Shown here: positions 44,511 through 57,374 of the stretch, in pieces
How the letters are laid out: each line of letters starts with the position of its first letter
Position numbering within the stretch: the stretch's first letter is position 1
DNA from: Icerya purchasi
Lineage: Eukaryota > Arthropoda > Insecta > Hemiptera > Monophlebidae
Length of the DNA stretch: 64,000 bases
Reading direction: 5' to 3'
Assembly: GCA_039619475.1 (NCBI GenBank)
Contig: CM077115.1
Location: 489,635,352-489,699,351 of the forward strand
Notes under the pieces: generated by a model
Told to the model about the DNA's origin: nothing
The model's input: only the letters and a program-made list of their open reading frames with translations
Databases searched by the model: none
Made by a program: the position numbers and the translations under genes

Positions 44511-45220
44511 ATTTCCTTGGCGCTTTATTATAGATATATATATATATATATACATATATATATTGAGACGGATTCGGCAGCTGTAGCATTTTTATTACAT
44601 TTTATACGCTTTCAGATAATGCTGTCCGAGGTAGAAATTATTATTTCGATTTTAAATTATTTATATTTTGGGGGTTTTCTCGGGCAGCAGAAATGACGGT
44701 GAATTGCGATCGGAGACGCTATTTTGACCGAGAAGCCGGGTTATCCCGAACGCAACCGTTCTGTCGGCTGCGTTACGGGAGCGAACTGGTTCGCGCGATG
44801 AAGCATGGTCGAAAGACGCGGAGATATAGCGTTTACCGTCGAAGCGTATAAGTACGGAGCGTATGGCTAAGAGAGTGGCGAGAGAATTTATAAAATCCGG
44901 GAAAGACAGAGTAGTGGCCGCTTTAAGATACATACTCGTATAATACAGAAATATTCTAGAAAAATCGGCGGCGTTTATAATATTAATTGATAAGGTACCG
45001 GGTAATTTCAGCGATTCGACTATGCCGTTCGGTTAAAGCCCATCGTGTACCGAAATCTTCGTTCGTGCATCTTGCACTATAAATCGATAATTTAGATTAA
45101 TTCGTTGTTCAATCGTGGATAGTGGTCCTTTTAATTTTGTCGAGAGATCACGCCGTCGCGTGCATCTGTTCTATGCTAGTTTTCGCGGTGAACCTTTGCC
45201 ACACTACACGTGGAGTAAAT
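44511..45220. other. Unassigned stretch
   Basis: A (TA)n microsatellite lies at 44530-44562. Otherwise I see no gene or element end. GC content rises around 44690-44900, and a 90-codon minus-strand frame there resembles nothing known. Confidence 0.5.
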
Positions 45221-45223
45221 TTT

Positions 45224-47790
45224 TTAGTAATCATTTGTGTATGTAATTTTTTTATTTGTTGTTTGTCTACTAAATTGTTTTTCCACACATTTGAATGTTA
45301 TCTGTAGGCGAGGTTTCGTTGCTGGGTAATTTTTGTCAGTGTTTATTTCAAGGCCAACACCTTTGTAAGTTTCATTCAGTAGCTCAAGCATCATTTGTAG
45401 AGCGGCCTTATTACGTGCTACAATAACACAGTCGCCAGCATATTGAAATTCGACGATTCTGAACTTTGGCACCTTAGTTTTCGCTTTAAGCTTACTAAGA
45501 CTAAGTAAACCTCCATCCATCTTATACTTGAGGCCGATGCGTCTGGTATAGAGACGTTTAACGACGACAAACATTAAAGGTGCTATGAAGATGTTAAACA
45601 AAAGTGGAGTCAAAACACAGCCTTGTTTAACTCCCGCACAGATGTCAAACCGGTCAGAGATTTTACCGTCTATCATAACTACTGCTTTATTGTTTGAGTA
45701 TAAAGCGATCATTATACGAACAATTTTCTTTGGACATCCAAGTTTGATCAGAATATTAAAAAGAATCCTGCGATTGACGGAGTCGAATACTTTTGTCAGG
45801 TTTATAAATGCCGTGCAGAGTCTAGTCTGTTGTTCAAACGCCTTTTCCTGTAATTGTCTTGCTATGAAAATCATGTCGATGCAGCTTCGGTTGTTTGCGG
45901 AAACCTGCTTGCGATTCGGGCATAATTCTATCGAAAATTGGAGCGATTCGGTCGTAAATGACCTTGGTCAGCATTTGAACTGTTGTGGACAGTAACGATA
46001 TTTCCCGGTAGTTTGAGCAATTTCCTTTTCCCCTTTTTTCTCATAAATTTTTACAATCATTGATAAACTAAACTCCGGGAGTACAGTTTCTTGATCCCAG
46101 ATCATTTCGAAAATTTTCCTTAGATGTTCTGCAAGATGGAGTCCACTAATTTTCAATATCTCTGCTGGGATGCCATCGGGACCGAGTATTTTCATATTTT
46201 TAAGGCCGTCTATCGCCTTCTTAATTTGAAATACTTCGGGCTTATAATCCATGTTGGTATATTCATTGTATGACGGAAGGAGATCCGTTATATATTTGCC
46301 GTTGTTGGACGCTCACGATTTAATAGCTCACAATAATATTTCCGCCACCTATTTGTTATGTCTTTTAACTTGACTATTACTTTCTTTATCTTTAATTGAA
46401 GTAATGCTCTCGTAGATGTTGGTCCATAGACCTTTTTGAGTGCCGAATAATAACTCCTGAGGTCGTTCCGATTAATGAAATTTTGGATTCGGTTCGCTTT
46501 TTCCGTCCACCGTTCGTTTTTAAGTTGCCTAGTTGTTCTTTGTAACGTAGCATTAGCCTCTTTGAGCTTTATTCCATTTTCGACCAACTCCTTGCTCAGA
46601 TATCTGTCGTGCGCCTTGATTTTGGCTACTATGAGTCGTTAAATCTCAAGTTGGTTCTTATAAAACTGATCATTCTTTGCGTTGACTTATTTTCCGAGCT
46701 ATGACGCGCAGCATTGGTAAACAGAACTCTTGGTGATGTTCCAGACGTCTTCAGTTGTTCTCTGTACTTCCAGGTTTATTTGGGAGATCGCCCTATGTAA
46801 TTTCTACGTGGTTTTATTCAGTATTACTGGGTTACGAAGATTGTTTATAGCTAATTTCCTAGTTGAAGCATACATTGTGCGCGGCCGTAGGTGAATTCGC
46901 CTTTTAGGGAGCACCATGCGATGGTCTGAATCAGCTTCGGCTCCTCTTCTGACACGTGTTATTTTGACGTCTCGAATGTCCGACTTTCTACCTATAATGT
47001 AGTCGACAAAGATGCCAATGTCCTGAGCATGGGTGCTTCCATGTTGCGATGTACTTGTGTTTCAGTTTCGAGTATGTGTTTGTTATGGCCAGGGCGTTTT
47101 CTGCACATAAATTATTGTCGTTAGCTTTCCCAATTCCATAACTACCAATAGTTCCTGGCCAGATGGTGAAACAATTTCCAAAAAATACGAGCGTTAAAGT
47201 CACCAAGTAGAATGATCTTATCTGATTTAGGTATGTTACGCGGTACGCTTCGGAGTTCGTAGTAAAATTTCTCTTTCTCGCTGTCCGAAGCTATCAGTGC
47301 AGGGGCATATGCTGATATGATTGCGGCATATTTACCTTGGACAAGAGGTATTCGCAAAGTCATGAGACGTTCATTAATGCCTATTGGGAGCTCAGGTAGA
47401 TTTTTCAAAATACTGGTTTTAATAACGATTCCGACACCATGAGTTCTGGGTTGTTTTCACCTTTTTTCCTTTCCAGAAGAATGTATATTCATCGGTCACT
47501 TTCAATAGCTGTCCTCTTCTTCACGTCGAGTTTCACTGAGTGCCGCGATTCCGACATTATATTTCTTTAATTCGCGAACTATGATGGTAGTTCGCCTTTC
47601 TGGTGTAAACTGGTATTTGAATCCAGCGTGGTTTTAACATTCCAAGTAAGGATCTTACATTTATTTGTAGTTATTTTGCTGTTGTTTTGACCGCTCGAGT
47701 TGGTTTCCCCCTGGACATGATATTCCAGGCAGGTAGTGATGGTGGGCTTTGTTTAGGTCACTTTTTCTAGGCCTTTCTCTCGATGTAGGG
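45224..47790 (-). mobile_element. Non-LTR retrotransposon relic (endonuclease and RT), minus strand
   Basis: Reading leftward from about 47670, ILTWNVK then ALSETRREEEDS give the endonuclease N and E motifs. 47408-47142 has RLMTLRIPLVQGKYAAIISA and IILLGDFNARI. 46587-46288 is the linker with ALKKVYGPTSTRALLQLK. 46252-45968 has LGPDGIPAEILKISG and REISLLSTTVQMLTK. 45874-45224 has LCTAFINLTKVFDSVNR, the GVKQGCVLTPLLFNIF box and EFQYAGDCVIVA; the first Asp of the YADD box is now Gly. Many frame breaks. The clade resembles L2/CR1- or RTE-type elements and is not settled. The RT end beyond GLEINTDK is missing. The GC-rich 47700-47970 may be its 5' UTR. Confidence 0.83.
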
Positions 47791-47970
47791 GAAGCAGTGC
47801 GTTCCTGAAGAGGCTGCTTCGCCGCGCATGATGCTGCTTAGCGTTAGTTCCACTATGCTGACAAGCGACAAAAGTCACACGCCGCCTTGCGTGCAGAAAT
47901 TCAACTAAAGGCTTCTAGCTAACCAGGCCTGCCTCCGTCACCGTCGTTTCATCGCCACAGGTCTTGCACC

Positions 47971-49500
47971 TTGCAAATAGCGGTTGCACATCCGCAATCA
48001 CGTCTGCGAGTATTAAACGATGCTAATTTCAATGGTACGCCGAAATACAACAACCAGAGCAATCGCAATACAACTAGGCAGATATATACATATATCCATC
48101 CCTACTATTCTTCCTCAATTACGACTATAACATTACGTTCTAATTCATGGGAGAATTAGAAAAGCAGCCCAATTGAGAAGCACATAAGTTGGAGCGCAAT
48201 TTAGCTTCCGTGTTGTCGACCAACGTAAAAAAGATTATCAGTAGCGAAGAGAATGACTGGCCTACTCACGTTGGTGCGATTGCTCGCCAACTAAATAAGA
48301 ACAAAGTACAGATTATATTTAATGCATTTAGACAATAGGGCTTGTGTAGGATCCTTAGCTTCTTGGTTAGTATCTAGCTGTTCCTCGTCAAAGTAGAACT
48401 AGATGGTGCAAACAAGCTTAACAAATTGGATTAATAAGAAAAAGAGAAATTATCCAAATGATCTGGAGAAGTTCGTTGGAACGATCCGAGTGCATTTAAG
48501 GAAAATCGGAAAAACAAAAAATTGCATTATTTCTTTTTATCGTTCGCGTAAAAATTATTTTCTTTATCGAAATTTAAATACCAATTTTCTTTTATATAAA
48601 TTTAATTATATGATTTTTAACATCTAAAAAAAAAAAAAACAAAAAAACAAAAAACGACTTATTAATTTGTTTTTGTTCGGTAGTAGTGTGTGAGATTGCA
48701 TGTCGAGTTAATTCCATTTTATTTGATCTTGAACTAATATCGAAGAAAAAATCAGGATTCGCCGCTGCTGGCTGGTGTATATATAATGTAAATAAATAGA
48801 TAAATATTTGTGTAGGTATTTCCTTTTGTCTGTGTTTAAAACTTTTGTATAATTTTTTAGAAAATTTTAATTAGTCGCCATCACTTTTAACTTTCTCCGG
48901 CTTTTTCGTTCTGATTTCTTTTCAAACTTTTATGTTATCAAATAATAATCGAACGAGACATTCATGAGGTGAATTTTTAATTATTAAGTTTTATGATTCG
49001 AGCGGCGTCAAAGCCAACAACCTTCAGTGACCGCGAAAATTCTTTTTTTTTTCAACTTTATAAAATCGCTATTTAAAATCGGCAACTTAGTTCGTAAAAA
49101 AGGAGGAGAGCAGTTGAATGTAACATTCCTTTCTAAAGCTTAGATGCTCAAGTTGAGCGAATTTATCCCAGGTAAACGCTAACGTTATTCCTTTGAGAAA
49201 ACCAACTCAACATCGTGATTTTTAGTAAAATTGCCTGCTACCGTGTTATAGCTGGTTAGTTAATTGTGTTTCGTTTATTTCGAAAATTTCACTTGCGCCG
49301 GGTTAATATCCGTAGTTGACGCGCCACAAAAACAAAAATTACAAAAAAAAAAACAAATGTTTCCTAAAATTTAAAAAACAGCTAAACAAAATCAATGATA
49401 ACCCCCAGCCTCTGACCTTAAATTGAACTTATAAATAAACTGAATAATAATGATTAGTTAAACGTACGCTACAAATAGAATTACAAAAGACGAAACGAGC
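47971..49500. other. Unassigned AT-rich stretch
   Basis: Short frames only. An A-run lies at 48628-48650. No element ends or protein families were recognised. Confidence 0.5.
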
Positions 49501-49504
49501 AGTC

Positions 49505-49735
49505 TTTTTCTACTTGATCTTAGCAATTTTTTCCGTGGTGCGGGGTCTGCCTTTCAAATCGAAAGCCTCCGAATAGTCTGATTGATGCTAGGTTGGGATC
49601 TACACCGCTACTTTTGAGATCCACCGTAATTTTATCTGCCCATCTTCGCTTTGGTCTTCCAACCGGTCTTTTGCCTTGTACTTCCACCGCTTGTACTGCA
49701 GACTTTTCTAATGTCTTTCCGGGAGCGTCTTACGT
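49505..49735 (-). pseudogene. RTE-like LINE C-terminal fragment
   Basis: On the minus strand, from about 49735 down, the frame reads VEVQGKRPVGRPKRRWADKI, then VDLKSSGVDPNLASIRL. GKRP-GRPK-RW is the conserved C-terminal block of RTE/craniofacial-protein-2-like LINE ORFs. Nothing of the upstream RT is left on this strand because the sequence passes into a plus-strand I-like relic. Confidence 0.75.
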
Positions 49736-49739
49736 TTTT

Positions 49740-51180
49740 AAACCCACATATTTATCAAGGATGGATGCAAAATTAGCGGAACAAGATTTGGAGCACACCG
49801 CACCACCCTTCTCCAACTCTATAATACATTGATTCGATCCAAACTGGACTAAGGCTCTTCAAGCAACTTCTCCGCCGCAAAACACACGTATTGCATAAAT
49901 TGAGCGTAATAGAAAACAGGGCTCTCCGGATAAGGAGCTCTTCGGTCTTCTCCTATATCTCATGTTGATGCCAATCAGCTTCCACTAACCATATGCATCG
50001 TCAATATGTAGCTCTTAACCACCTCCTACATATCAGTACGGCCAACTATCTACCAATTAAAACCGCTACCGAAATTCTATCATCTGCTCCACATACAGCT
50101 TCTAACTTCCACTTCAAAACAGCAGAAATTTTGAACTCTTTAGATCTTCAACTACCCTCCCCTAACACACTTTCACCTTGCAGCCGTAATGGTCCAACTT
50201 TTGCATCAACATCGATCTTTGTCTTGCTGTTCTTTCAAGGGAAATTTTAGCGCTCGTACTTTGCTAAAACTTTCAAGAATTACTCCATCGGTTCTATAGA
50301 TATTCAATCGTATATACGGGGATGGCTCCGTTTCTTCAACATCAATCGGATGCGCTGTCACTCTGGAGGATTCAGCCATCGCATACTACCTTCTTCCTCC
50401 ATCTTTCTCCATTTTATCTGCAGAACTTTATGTCCTTTACGTGGCTGTAAACTACATAGCCTCCAAAGAAAACTGCACAACCAGAAATATGTTTGCTACT
50501 AACCGAGACTCCCCATCGTCACTATTAAGTCTACAAAACCAACGGGCAAATCAACAACATTACCCCGTCAAAAAAAATCACCCAGCTGCTCTTCTCAAAC
50601 CCGTCTTTCCATGTCAGCTTCGCATGGATACCCGGCCACAAAGGCATACCGGGCAACAACCTGGCTGACAAAACTGCAAAACAAGGTGCTACAAACTTTC
50701 CGATTACAAATGTTCCAGCTCCCTTAGCCGATTTCCGACGTACCATCAGACTTCAACTAAAAGAACGATGGCAGCAACAGTGGACTAACTTCGGTCACTA
50801 CCACCTTCGCTCCTTAAAATTCACTATTGGAAAATGGAAGTCAAACCGTTCATTCGATAGAAGACACCAAGTTTTTCTCGCACGCGGCCATACTCTTCTT
50901 ACATATAGCCATCTCTTTACTCGCACAGCTCGCCCAGTCTGCCCAAACTGCTCAGCCGTTCCGATTTCTATTCATGTTCTACTTGACTGCTCAGGCGCAC
51001 ACTTTCACAGCGTCAGAAAGCATGCAAATGTTTCTCTATCACATCGCTCCTGGAAGACTGGGACAGCTCTGTTTTGCGTTTTTCCAGGATACCGACCTCT
51101 ACAGTCGAATTTGATCCCCCTCTCAACGTCGTGTTGCTAACCTATGGTGCTGTAAGCAAGTATAGGAAAAAATAAAAATA
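49740..51180 (+). mobile_element. I-like retrotransposon 3' half, degenerate
   Basis: Successive frames reproduce the RT thumb to the end of ORF2. TLYNTLIRSKLD (about 49819-49854) matches the thumb. RQYVALNHLLHISTANYLPI lies at about 49999-50058. GDGSVSSTSIGCAVTLEDSA then FSILSAELYVLYVAVNYIAS (about 50317-50460) is RNase H with its Glu. FAWIPGHKGIPGNNLADKTA (about 50620-50680) is the His box. Finally CPNCSAVPISIHVLLDCSG (about 50937-50995) is the C-terminal Cys/His motif. An A-rich (AAAAT)n tail lies at 51167-51185. T of the first TDGS is lost and several frames are broken. Confidence 0.85.
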
Positions 51181-51185
51181 AAAAT

Positions 51186-52855
51186 GAAAGAAAGGATGGA
51201 TGCTGCATTGATTTTTGCGCGAATTTTTGCATTCCTAATACGATCTGATAAAAAGATTCAAAATAACTACCTAAGAGCATTGAGTTTTAACTTCAAATAA
51301 ATTTGACGTGCGTTTATTACACAGAAGCCCTTCGTTAATTTCCATGTCATCTGAACCTTATTAATGCGATGGCTAACTGCTTTGCCATCATTTGCATTTG
51401 ATTCGAGATATTTGAAGGCGTTTGTTCAGGGTATTTTTTCGCGCTGCTGGCGGTGATGGAACTCAATGTTAAATAGTCCATATAGTCTGTATTCTTAATA
51501 TTTCTTCTGATCTCGTACTGTTCGAATTTATTGATCTATAACTGTACTTCCGGTTTTGAATTTTTTTATTTCTTTAATTAGAACGTGTTATCATCCGTAT
51601 ACATCATTATTTGTTGCACTGCAGTCGTTATTCCCCATACTAAACAATCGGCGGACGGCTGTTTTTCTTCGAAAACAATACGACGTGCAATAATAAACAA
51701 TTAGCTGCGTTGATAGAACCCAGTGCTAAAAACACATAACTGTATCGAAAAGGTTTATTCCAGGTTATCCTTCACGGAAATTGCTAAATTGTCCACCGGC
51801 GCTAACTTGAATCTTTCTCAGTTAACAGATCAAAAGAATGTCGCTTTGCATTTAATGCAACAACTGACCAGTTTAGCAACTAGAAATATAACACTGAAGA
51901 ACTGAATTATTTCCAGTGTGGAGAGTAAATATGCATTTGTGTAACGAAGCCGCCCGGTTTAGCGTTGTAGACACACATTCTTCTGATGAATATCCCCCCT
52001 GTATTGCACATTTAAGGGATTCAAAATATATCGGTGAAAGCAACCTGAGGACAGAACGCTTCAGCGAGTTGTCCGCAGTTTTAATTAAATTTAATATCAA
52101 GCGCTAGGAATGTAAAAAAATAACGCACAAAACAAAGCAAGTACAAATACTTTGAACGCGATATGATTTTAGAAGGAGAGACCTGAAAGAATTGCCGCTA
52201 AATGAAACGGCAGTAGTCTAGTATAGAACGGGTATTATCGAACATAAGTAAAACAAAAGGGGTCGCCTCGCCAACTGGTGTGAAATTTAACGAGTTCAGC
52301 TTTATGAGAGAAGATAAATTTAATGTGACTACGGAGGATAAGAGACGGTTATCGAGAAAAACTGTTAAATAACGAAAAGAATTTACGAGAGGAATTATTA
52401 ACTAGATGGAAATTAATCAAAGAAGGATTAAAGATTAAAGGTGTGAAAAGTAATAACAGAGCAGCATTTCGCCGAGCAAATAAACAGATCGATATTAGAA
52501 AGAGAATTTCCGAATAATATTGGATAGTTTTCCAGAAAGCAGTTGCTTAATGAGATATGTTGTCCTTGGACGAGGAGAACAGAATGTCGTCGGCAAAGAA
52601 CAGTAGAATTGCAGAGAGGCGATTTAAAGTATTAAGAAGCACAGGCAGCCTATCGTTTCCTTTTTATTCTGATTACTCTCGCGAAATATTTTTTTATTTC
52701 AACTGCTCCCTCTTCCAAAAACCTTTTAAGAAAGATAAATTTCACGGCATTTCGTGATGTCGCATTTTTACATAACAGTTCGAGTTTATTCGAGTGTTTC
52801 CTTAAAAATTCCTTCAAAGTCTACTTTTCTCGAATATCTTCGTCTTCTACTTTTC
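51186..52855. other. Unassigned stretch
   Basis: No family or repeat was recognised. Small frames at 51723-51905, 51916-52107 and 52557-52757 have no codon bias or similarity that I can name. Confidence 0.5.
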
Positions 52856-52859
52856 AGTT

Positions 52860-53130
52860 TTTTTAATTTTTACAAATTAATTAATGACCACCTCATGTTA
52901 TTCCTCCAATTATCGGATTATCTTCAACTTTGTACACTTCAATCTCTTCACGTTTTCTTCCGTACCCTTGCGACTTTATTATTCTTCGTATACGATCTCT
53001 CATTCACGATCTGTGTTTTCTTAATCACGCCGTCCACGTTCATTTGCGATCGGTTCCTGCTCATAGCTACACCACACTGATAGGTAATGAAGTGGGTGAT
53101 GCTTTGGCTCAGGCTGCTGGTTATTAATTT
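52860..53130 (+). mobile_element. I-like RNase H fragment, frameshifted
   Basis: ISSRFLPYPCDFIILRIRSL, then HAVHVHLRSVPAHSYT and GNEVGDALAQAAGY, align with residues ~1017-1076 of the intact ORF2 (ISSVFPHPSCDPIILRIRSI and GHVGIEGNERVDQLSRGAA). It begins near INDHLMLFLQLSD. The fragment stops abruptly at 53127, where another LINE relic begins. Confidence 0.75.
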
Positions 53131-53134
53131 CGGG

Positions 53135-53799
53135 TTCTAATTTTCTATCCATGTGCGTAACGCTCTATACAATCCCTAATCCTAAAATTAAGATCATCCT
53201 CCCACCAAATTACTTTCTTGTGGGTGCCAAGCCACACCGGACTTAGGGGTAGTTACTTAGCTGACATCGCTGCTAAGTCAACACTGTCGTGCCCCATGCC
53301 CTGTTCCCCTCCTCTTCCCGCCGACATAGTAAAATCCATAAAAATTCTTGTGCAATCCTAATGGAAGCAAGATTGGCTCACTAGACAATCTTGCTTTCTA
53401 AGAGAGATAAAACACGGAATTTACCCTTGGTTCCCTCCTTCTGACCTCCCCAGAACCCACTTTGTGGCTATGGCAAGACTCCGCATTGAACATATTTCGC
53501 TGACTCATGATCATCTCTTACTTAATTGCGAGTTCCCTTTCGAATGCCCCTTTTGCTCCCTTCCCCGCGCTCCTACAGTAAAACACCTGCTTCTGGAGTG
53601 CCCCTCCTTCGCGCTCCAGCGCACCAAGCTCCGCATAGCGTCTTTGCAGTCGTCTTTGGCCAACTCGCCTTTGAACATTGCAGACACTATTCGGTTTCTT
53701 TATACAACTAACTTATTTCGAACCATTTAACTCTCCGATTGCCATAGTGTCGTAATAGTCCCGGCAGCTGTACACGGCACTAAAAAAAAAAAAAAAAAT
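53135..53799 (+). mobile_element. Second I/R1-like 3' fragment with poly(A)
   Basis: ITFLWVPSHTGLRGSYLADI (about 53204-53263) is the RNase H His/Asp box. RTHFVAMARLRIEHISLTHD leads into CPFCSLPRAPTVKHLLLECP (about 53545-53605), the C-terminal Cys/His motif, then a helical tail to TAA 53728-53730. An A-run lies at 53782-53799. The coding part from 53464 to the stop is unbroken. It is of a different family from the adjacent fragment. Confidence 0.85.
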
Positions 53800-54460
53800 T
53801 TTACCCCAGATTTTGGTGTCGAGTATTTATCAATCGTTCCTTTTATTTTTCCGAATCTACCTAATTCCTTGGTTCTGTTTATAGCCTCCTTCGTCTGTCG
53901 CTGTTCCCACTAAAGATGCGACATGCCAACGTCTTTTTTCTCTACTAAATGTGTTTCGTTTTATATATTCACATTTGCTAAGGATTTTCTGGTTTCTTAT
54001 TGCGCTTTCTATGTATCCTTCTCTCACTCGGACCGTTCTTATTGTGCTGTTGGTTAATTTATATTAATAGTTCCCGATAACGATCTCTTCCTCATATCAT
54101 TTCTGAGCGGGATAGCTTAATAAAAAAAAAAAAAAAAAGGACAAATAGACTTCTCTTTCTTTAAAAGTTCTAATTTCTAATTACTTTTTTTTTTTTTTTT
54201 TGGTTCGGCGAGAAACCATCTGGTCACTAACAACTTCTACAAATAAGCTAGACTAACAGAATAGTATGTATAAATAAGTAGATTGATTCCTAAAACGTCA
54301 TGGAATAGGATCAATTGAAAATTTAATCGAAATAAGAAAAAACACCACGTGTGAAGGTAAATGGTGGATGAATCAACTTTATAACTTTACCTTTTTTGTA
54401 GTGAGGCGACTTTCTCTACGTCTACATTCTACAGTTATATAAATGGAGTGTTCCCGGCAA
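53800..54460. other. Unassigned stretch
   Basis: It has homopolymer runs at 54121-54138 (A) and 54187-54201 (T) and no gene. The A-run after GGGATAGCTTAATA could be another retroelement tail, but no coding relic precedes it. Confidence 0.45.
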
Positions 54461-54462
54461 TT

Positions 54463-54730
54463 GCTACATTCAAAACGCTAGTGTTCCCGTAGAAGACTAC
54501 ACTTGGAACTGATATTATGTTTTATACAAATAGAGCCGTAAGTGTGTCTACCTGTAATAACTGGCGTGCATATGTATGCATGATTTTCCATTGCCTTCCG
54601 TATGAGATTCCATCAGCGGTTATTTGTTATTCGTAATATAATATTTTCTTGTCGAAATCGAGAATTTCGTGACCGAAGTCAATATTGTGTTCTAGCAACT
54701 AGGCTGGGGCGACAACAACCTATAACTTTA
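54463..54730 (+). repeat. Direct repeat, copy 1 (partner 54896-55170)
   Basis: Blocks shared with the second copy occur in the same order: ATTCAAAACGCTA, AGACTACACTTGGAACTGAT, GCATGTTTGCCATTG-like, AGCGGTTA, and GAAGTCA...CTAGGC-GCGAC. Divergence is substantial, so the duplication is old. Confidence 0.72.
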
Positions 54731-54895
54731 CCTGGAATAGTAAAATTTCTTATTGCATATCTGCAGCTTAGAGGAATGCTAACCGGAAAAATGAAACGCA
54801 CTAGATACGTCTAATTAATTAACCGTGTGTGATAGCGAAACACAATTAATTTTGCAATACATTAATTCGGTATAATTTGTAATTCTTCTTTTTCA

Positions 54896-55170
54896 TTGTT
54901 ATATTCAAAACGCTAATATGGACACGCAAGACTACACACTTGGAACTGATATTGTGATTGATTTATAGCCAAATACAGTCTGATATTTATATCTGCCTAC
55001 TACACAGCGATTAGCGCGCTTATATGCGCATGTTTGCCATTGTCTTCCCCATATGTTTCTGTTAGCGGTTAGTTTATTTTGTAATTTTTGTTGTCGCTTG
55101 CGATCGAATTCAATACTTCTGTAACGGAAGTCATCTAGGGCGACTAGGCTATCGCGACGGCAGAATTTGT
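54896..55170 (+). repeat. Direct repeat, copy 2 (partner 54463-54730)
   Basis: The same block order as the first copy, displaced by about 435 bp. Both lie immediately left of the dispersed repeat at 55290. Confidence 0.72.
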
Positions 55171-55289
55171 AAATAGTTCAATTCATATCGGTATTTAGCG
55201 CAAAGCGTTAAGCGATAACATCGCTTAATTGTCGCAGCATATCAACAAAAGTCGGTTGAGCTTTTGTTGTTCGCGTCATTTCTGTCGCG

Positions 55290-55545
55290 GGGCGGTAAAG
55301 TATAAGTCCCATAGATATCCTTGATAAGGTTTCATGTATTGTGAACTTAAGCTTTTCATAATGGTACTAAGCCTAATGAAACTAAAGAGAATATTAGGGC
55401 CAGTTCCTTTTTCTCGGCCGCCTTTACTTTCCTCCAGATTTCTCCGGTACCCAATTCAATTTCGGATTAGGTATAAACTTAAGAGCGACTTGGATCCGGG
55501 ACGAGACAAGTCTCGATAACCTAGACACCTCTGATTTGGTAGGTA
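55290..55545 (+). repeat. Dispersed repeat, copy 2 of the family at 24515-24768
   Basis: Colinear with 24515-24768: it starts GGTAAAGTATAAGTCCCATA, has CCTTTACTTTCCTCCAGATT in the middle, and ends ACAAGTCTCGATAACCTAGA then CACCTCTGATTTGGTAG. It is slightly longer in the middle than copy 1. Confidence 0.68.
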
Positions 55546-57370
55546 TCCATCGTTATTTCTTTTTCTATTATCTTCATTTCCCTTCTTCTCTGCCATTTTT
55601 CTAGCTCGTAATATTCGTTTCCTGGTTTTCTCTTTCGTTTATTATCCTAATATTCAAATCGCATTTTTGAAACAGCCCTTTCGAGGTCTCCGAACGCATT
55701 TTCGCATAAAACCACTTTCGCGCGAACAAACCGGTATTTGTTGCTGCTGAAAATTTTCCCAACATTTATTTGGCATCCGGTCAACTATTAAGCATACCTG
55801 AAAGTACGTAATTTCCCAACCCGTTTTTGTTTCGTAGTACTAACGTTAATGCTCGATTTCTGATTGATTGCTTTCTCCTTGAAGAGGAACAACCTTAATT
55901 CAGTATAATCATTATTGCAAGTGCGTTAATTACATAACCAGAAGTAATTACGTTTCTTGATTGATGACGGGGAAGGCTATTTGAGGTCGTTTTCGTCGCT
56001 CGCTTTTTATTTCGGAATAAATCTTTCACCTTTTACTTTTAAATCGATTTAAACGTCTGCTTATGAAAAAAAAAAAGGCCTCCCTCTAATTGCAACAATT
56101 TTCTAATGACTTTTACACACGATCGTATAATGTTTTTTTTTCTTTTTTTTTTTTATTTATTTATTTTTTTTTTTTTTTTTGTGGGGCGGACACGATGTTT
56201 CCGAGCGAGTTTAAATTTTTCGCAAGCCCAGCCCAATTATGTAGCTTTGAGGAAAAGACAAAAAAAAAAAAAAACAACAAAAAACGGAGTGCCTAAAAAA
56301 ATTATTAAACGAAAAATCAAATTTCATTTAGCAGCTTCAGTAAGAGTAGGGCTCCTCGCTGATTTATTATTAGCGCGTGTTGTGTTGCGGTTGTCGGTGC
56401 GCACAAATCATTTTTTCTATTCTTTTCTTTTCATTCGTATTATTATTTTTTCGCATTTTAATATTTCATTTTAGCCGCTTTAAGCTCGATCCGCAACAAT
56501 AAATTAGACCGGCACACGTGCTTTGCTTACGAGAGGATATATTTCTTCTAAACGTTTAACCTCCTCGTCAGTTTTGCCAGGCCCCTTATGTACAGTCACG
56601 AGATAAATTTAAATCTCTTCGATCCCACTAAAGCTCCCAAATTTCTACCCCTCTTCGTTTCCGGTGGGTCCCCAGTTATTTTTTCTTCTAGTTTTACTTT
56701 TTTAATGAATAGATTCTACCCCGGCTTTGAAATTTTCCCATCGGCCTATCCTGACCCTGTCTGTCTAATAACGGTAATATTAAATAATCTGCGCCCCGTT
56801 ATAAGCCGCGGCCGTTAAAACGTCGGCCGTTGTTTGTAGGTAAAGTAAGTCTCAGCATCCCGAAGAGTGCTATTACGAGATGGAGTCGAATGTACATTTT
56901 GTTACATAAATGCACTGCTAGACGGCTGGTTTTTCTTAGTTCTGAATATTCCGAGTAATTAAGCCTAATCGGACGGATTAGCGCGCCTTTATAGCCCCAC
57001 TGTTGACGGTAGTAGAATCTCTAGGTTGACGTAATTTGAACTAATTTCCTTATAAACGTGGGCGTTTGATTTTTCTAAAAATTAATTCATCTTCGCGGTA
57101 GATGACGCGGACTAAAAATTTAAGCGACCTTTCGATTCATCGGTGGTAGTGGTTTACTGCTGACAGACACGTTTAGTTCGGAGTTGGTGCAAGTTGGAGA
57201 ACGAACTAAATTGGTCGGGTGATTTATGTATACGGTGTTAAGAAACGATGCTGCAAGTATGTGTCATAGTTTTAAGGAACCTTTTTTTCAAAGGTGAATG
57301 CCGATTTCTACATAGTACGAGCTTCTACTATTTAGTGGTTGGCCAAGTTACATTCACACCGGCTGTATCT
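55546..57370. other. Unassigned AT-rich stretch
   Basis: It holds long T-runs at 56136-56180 and an A-run near 56261-56275. No gene family is visible. Confidence 0.5.
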
Positions 57371-57374
57371 TTTA

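Noticed and set aside
54066..54140. A-run after GATAGCTTAATA as a retroelement tail
   Set aside because: No ORF2 relic or other element sequence precedes it.
56839..56900. Possible third copy of the 24515/55290 dispersed repeat (GTAAAGTAAGTCTCAG start)
   Set aside because: Only the first ~45 bp look similar and nothing further aligns.
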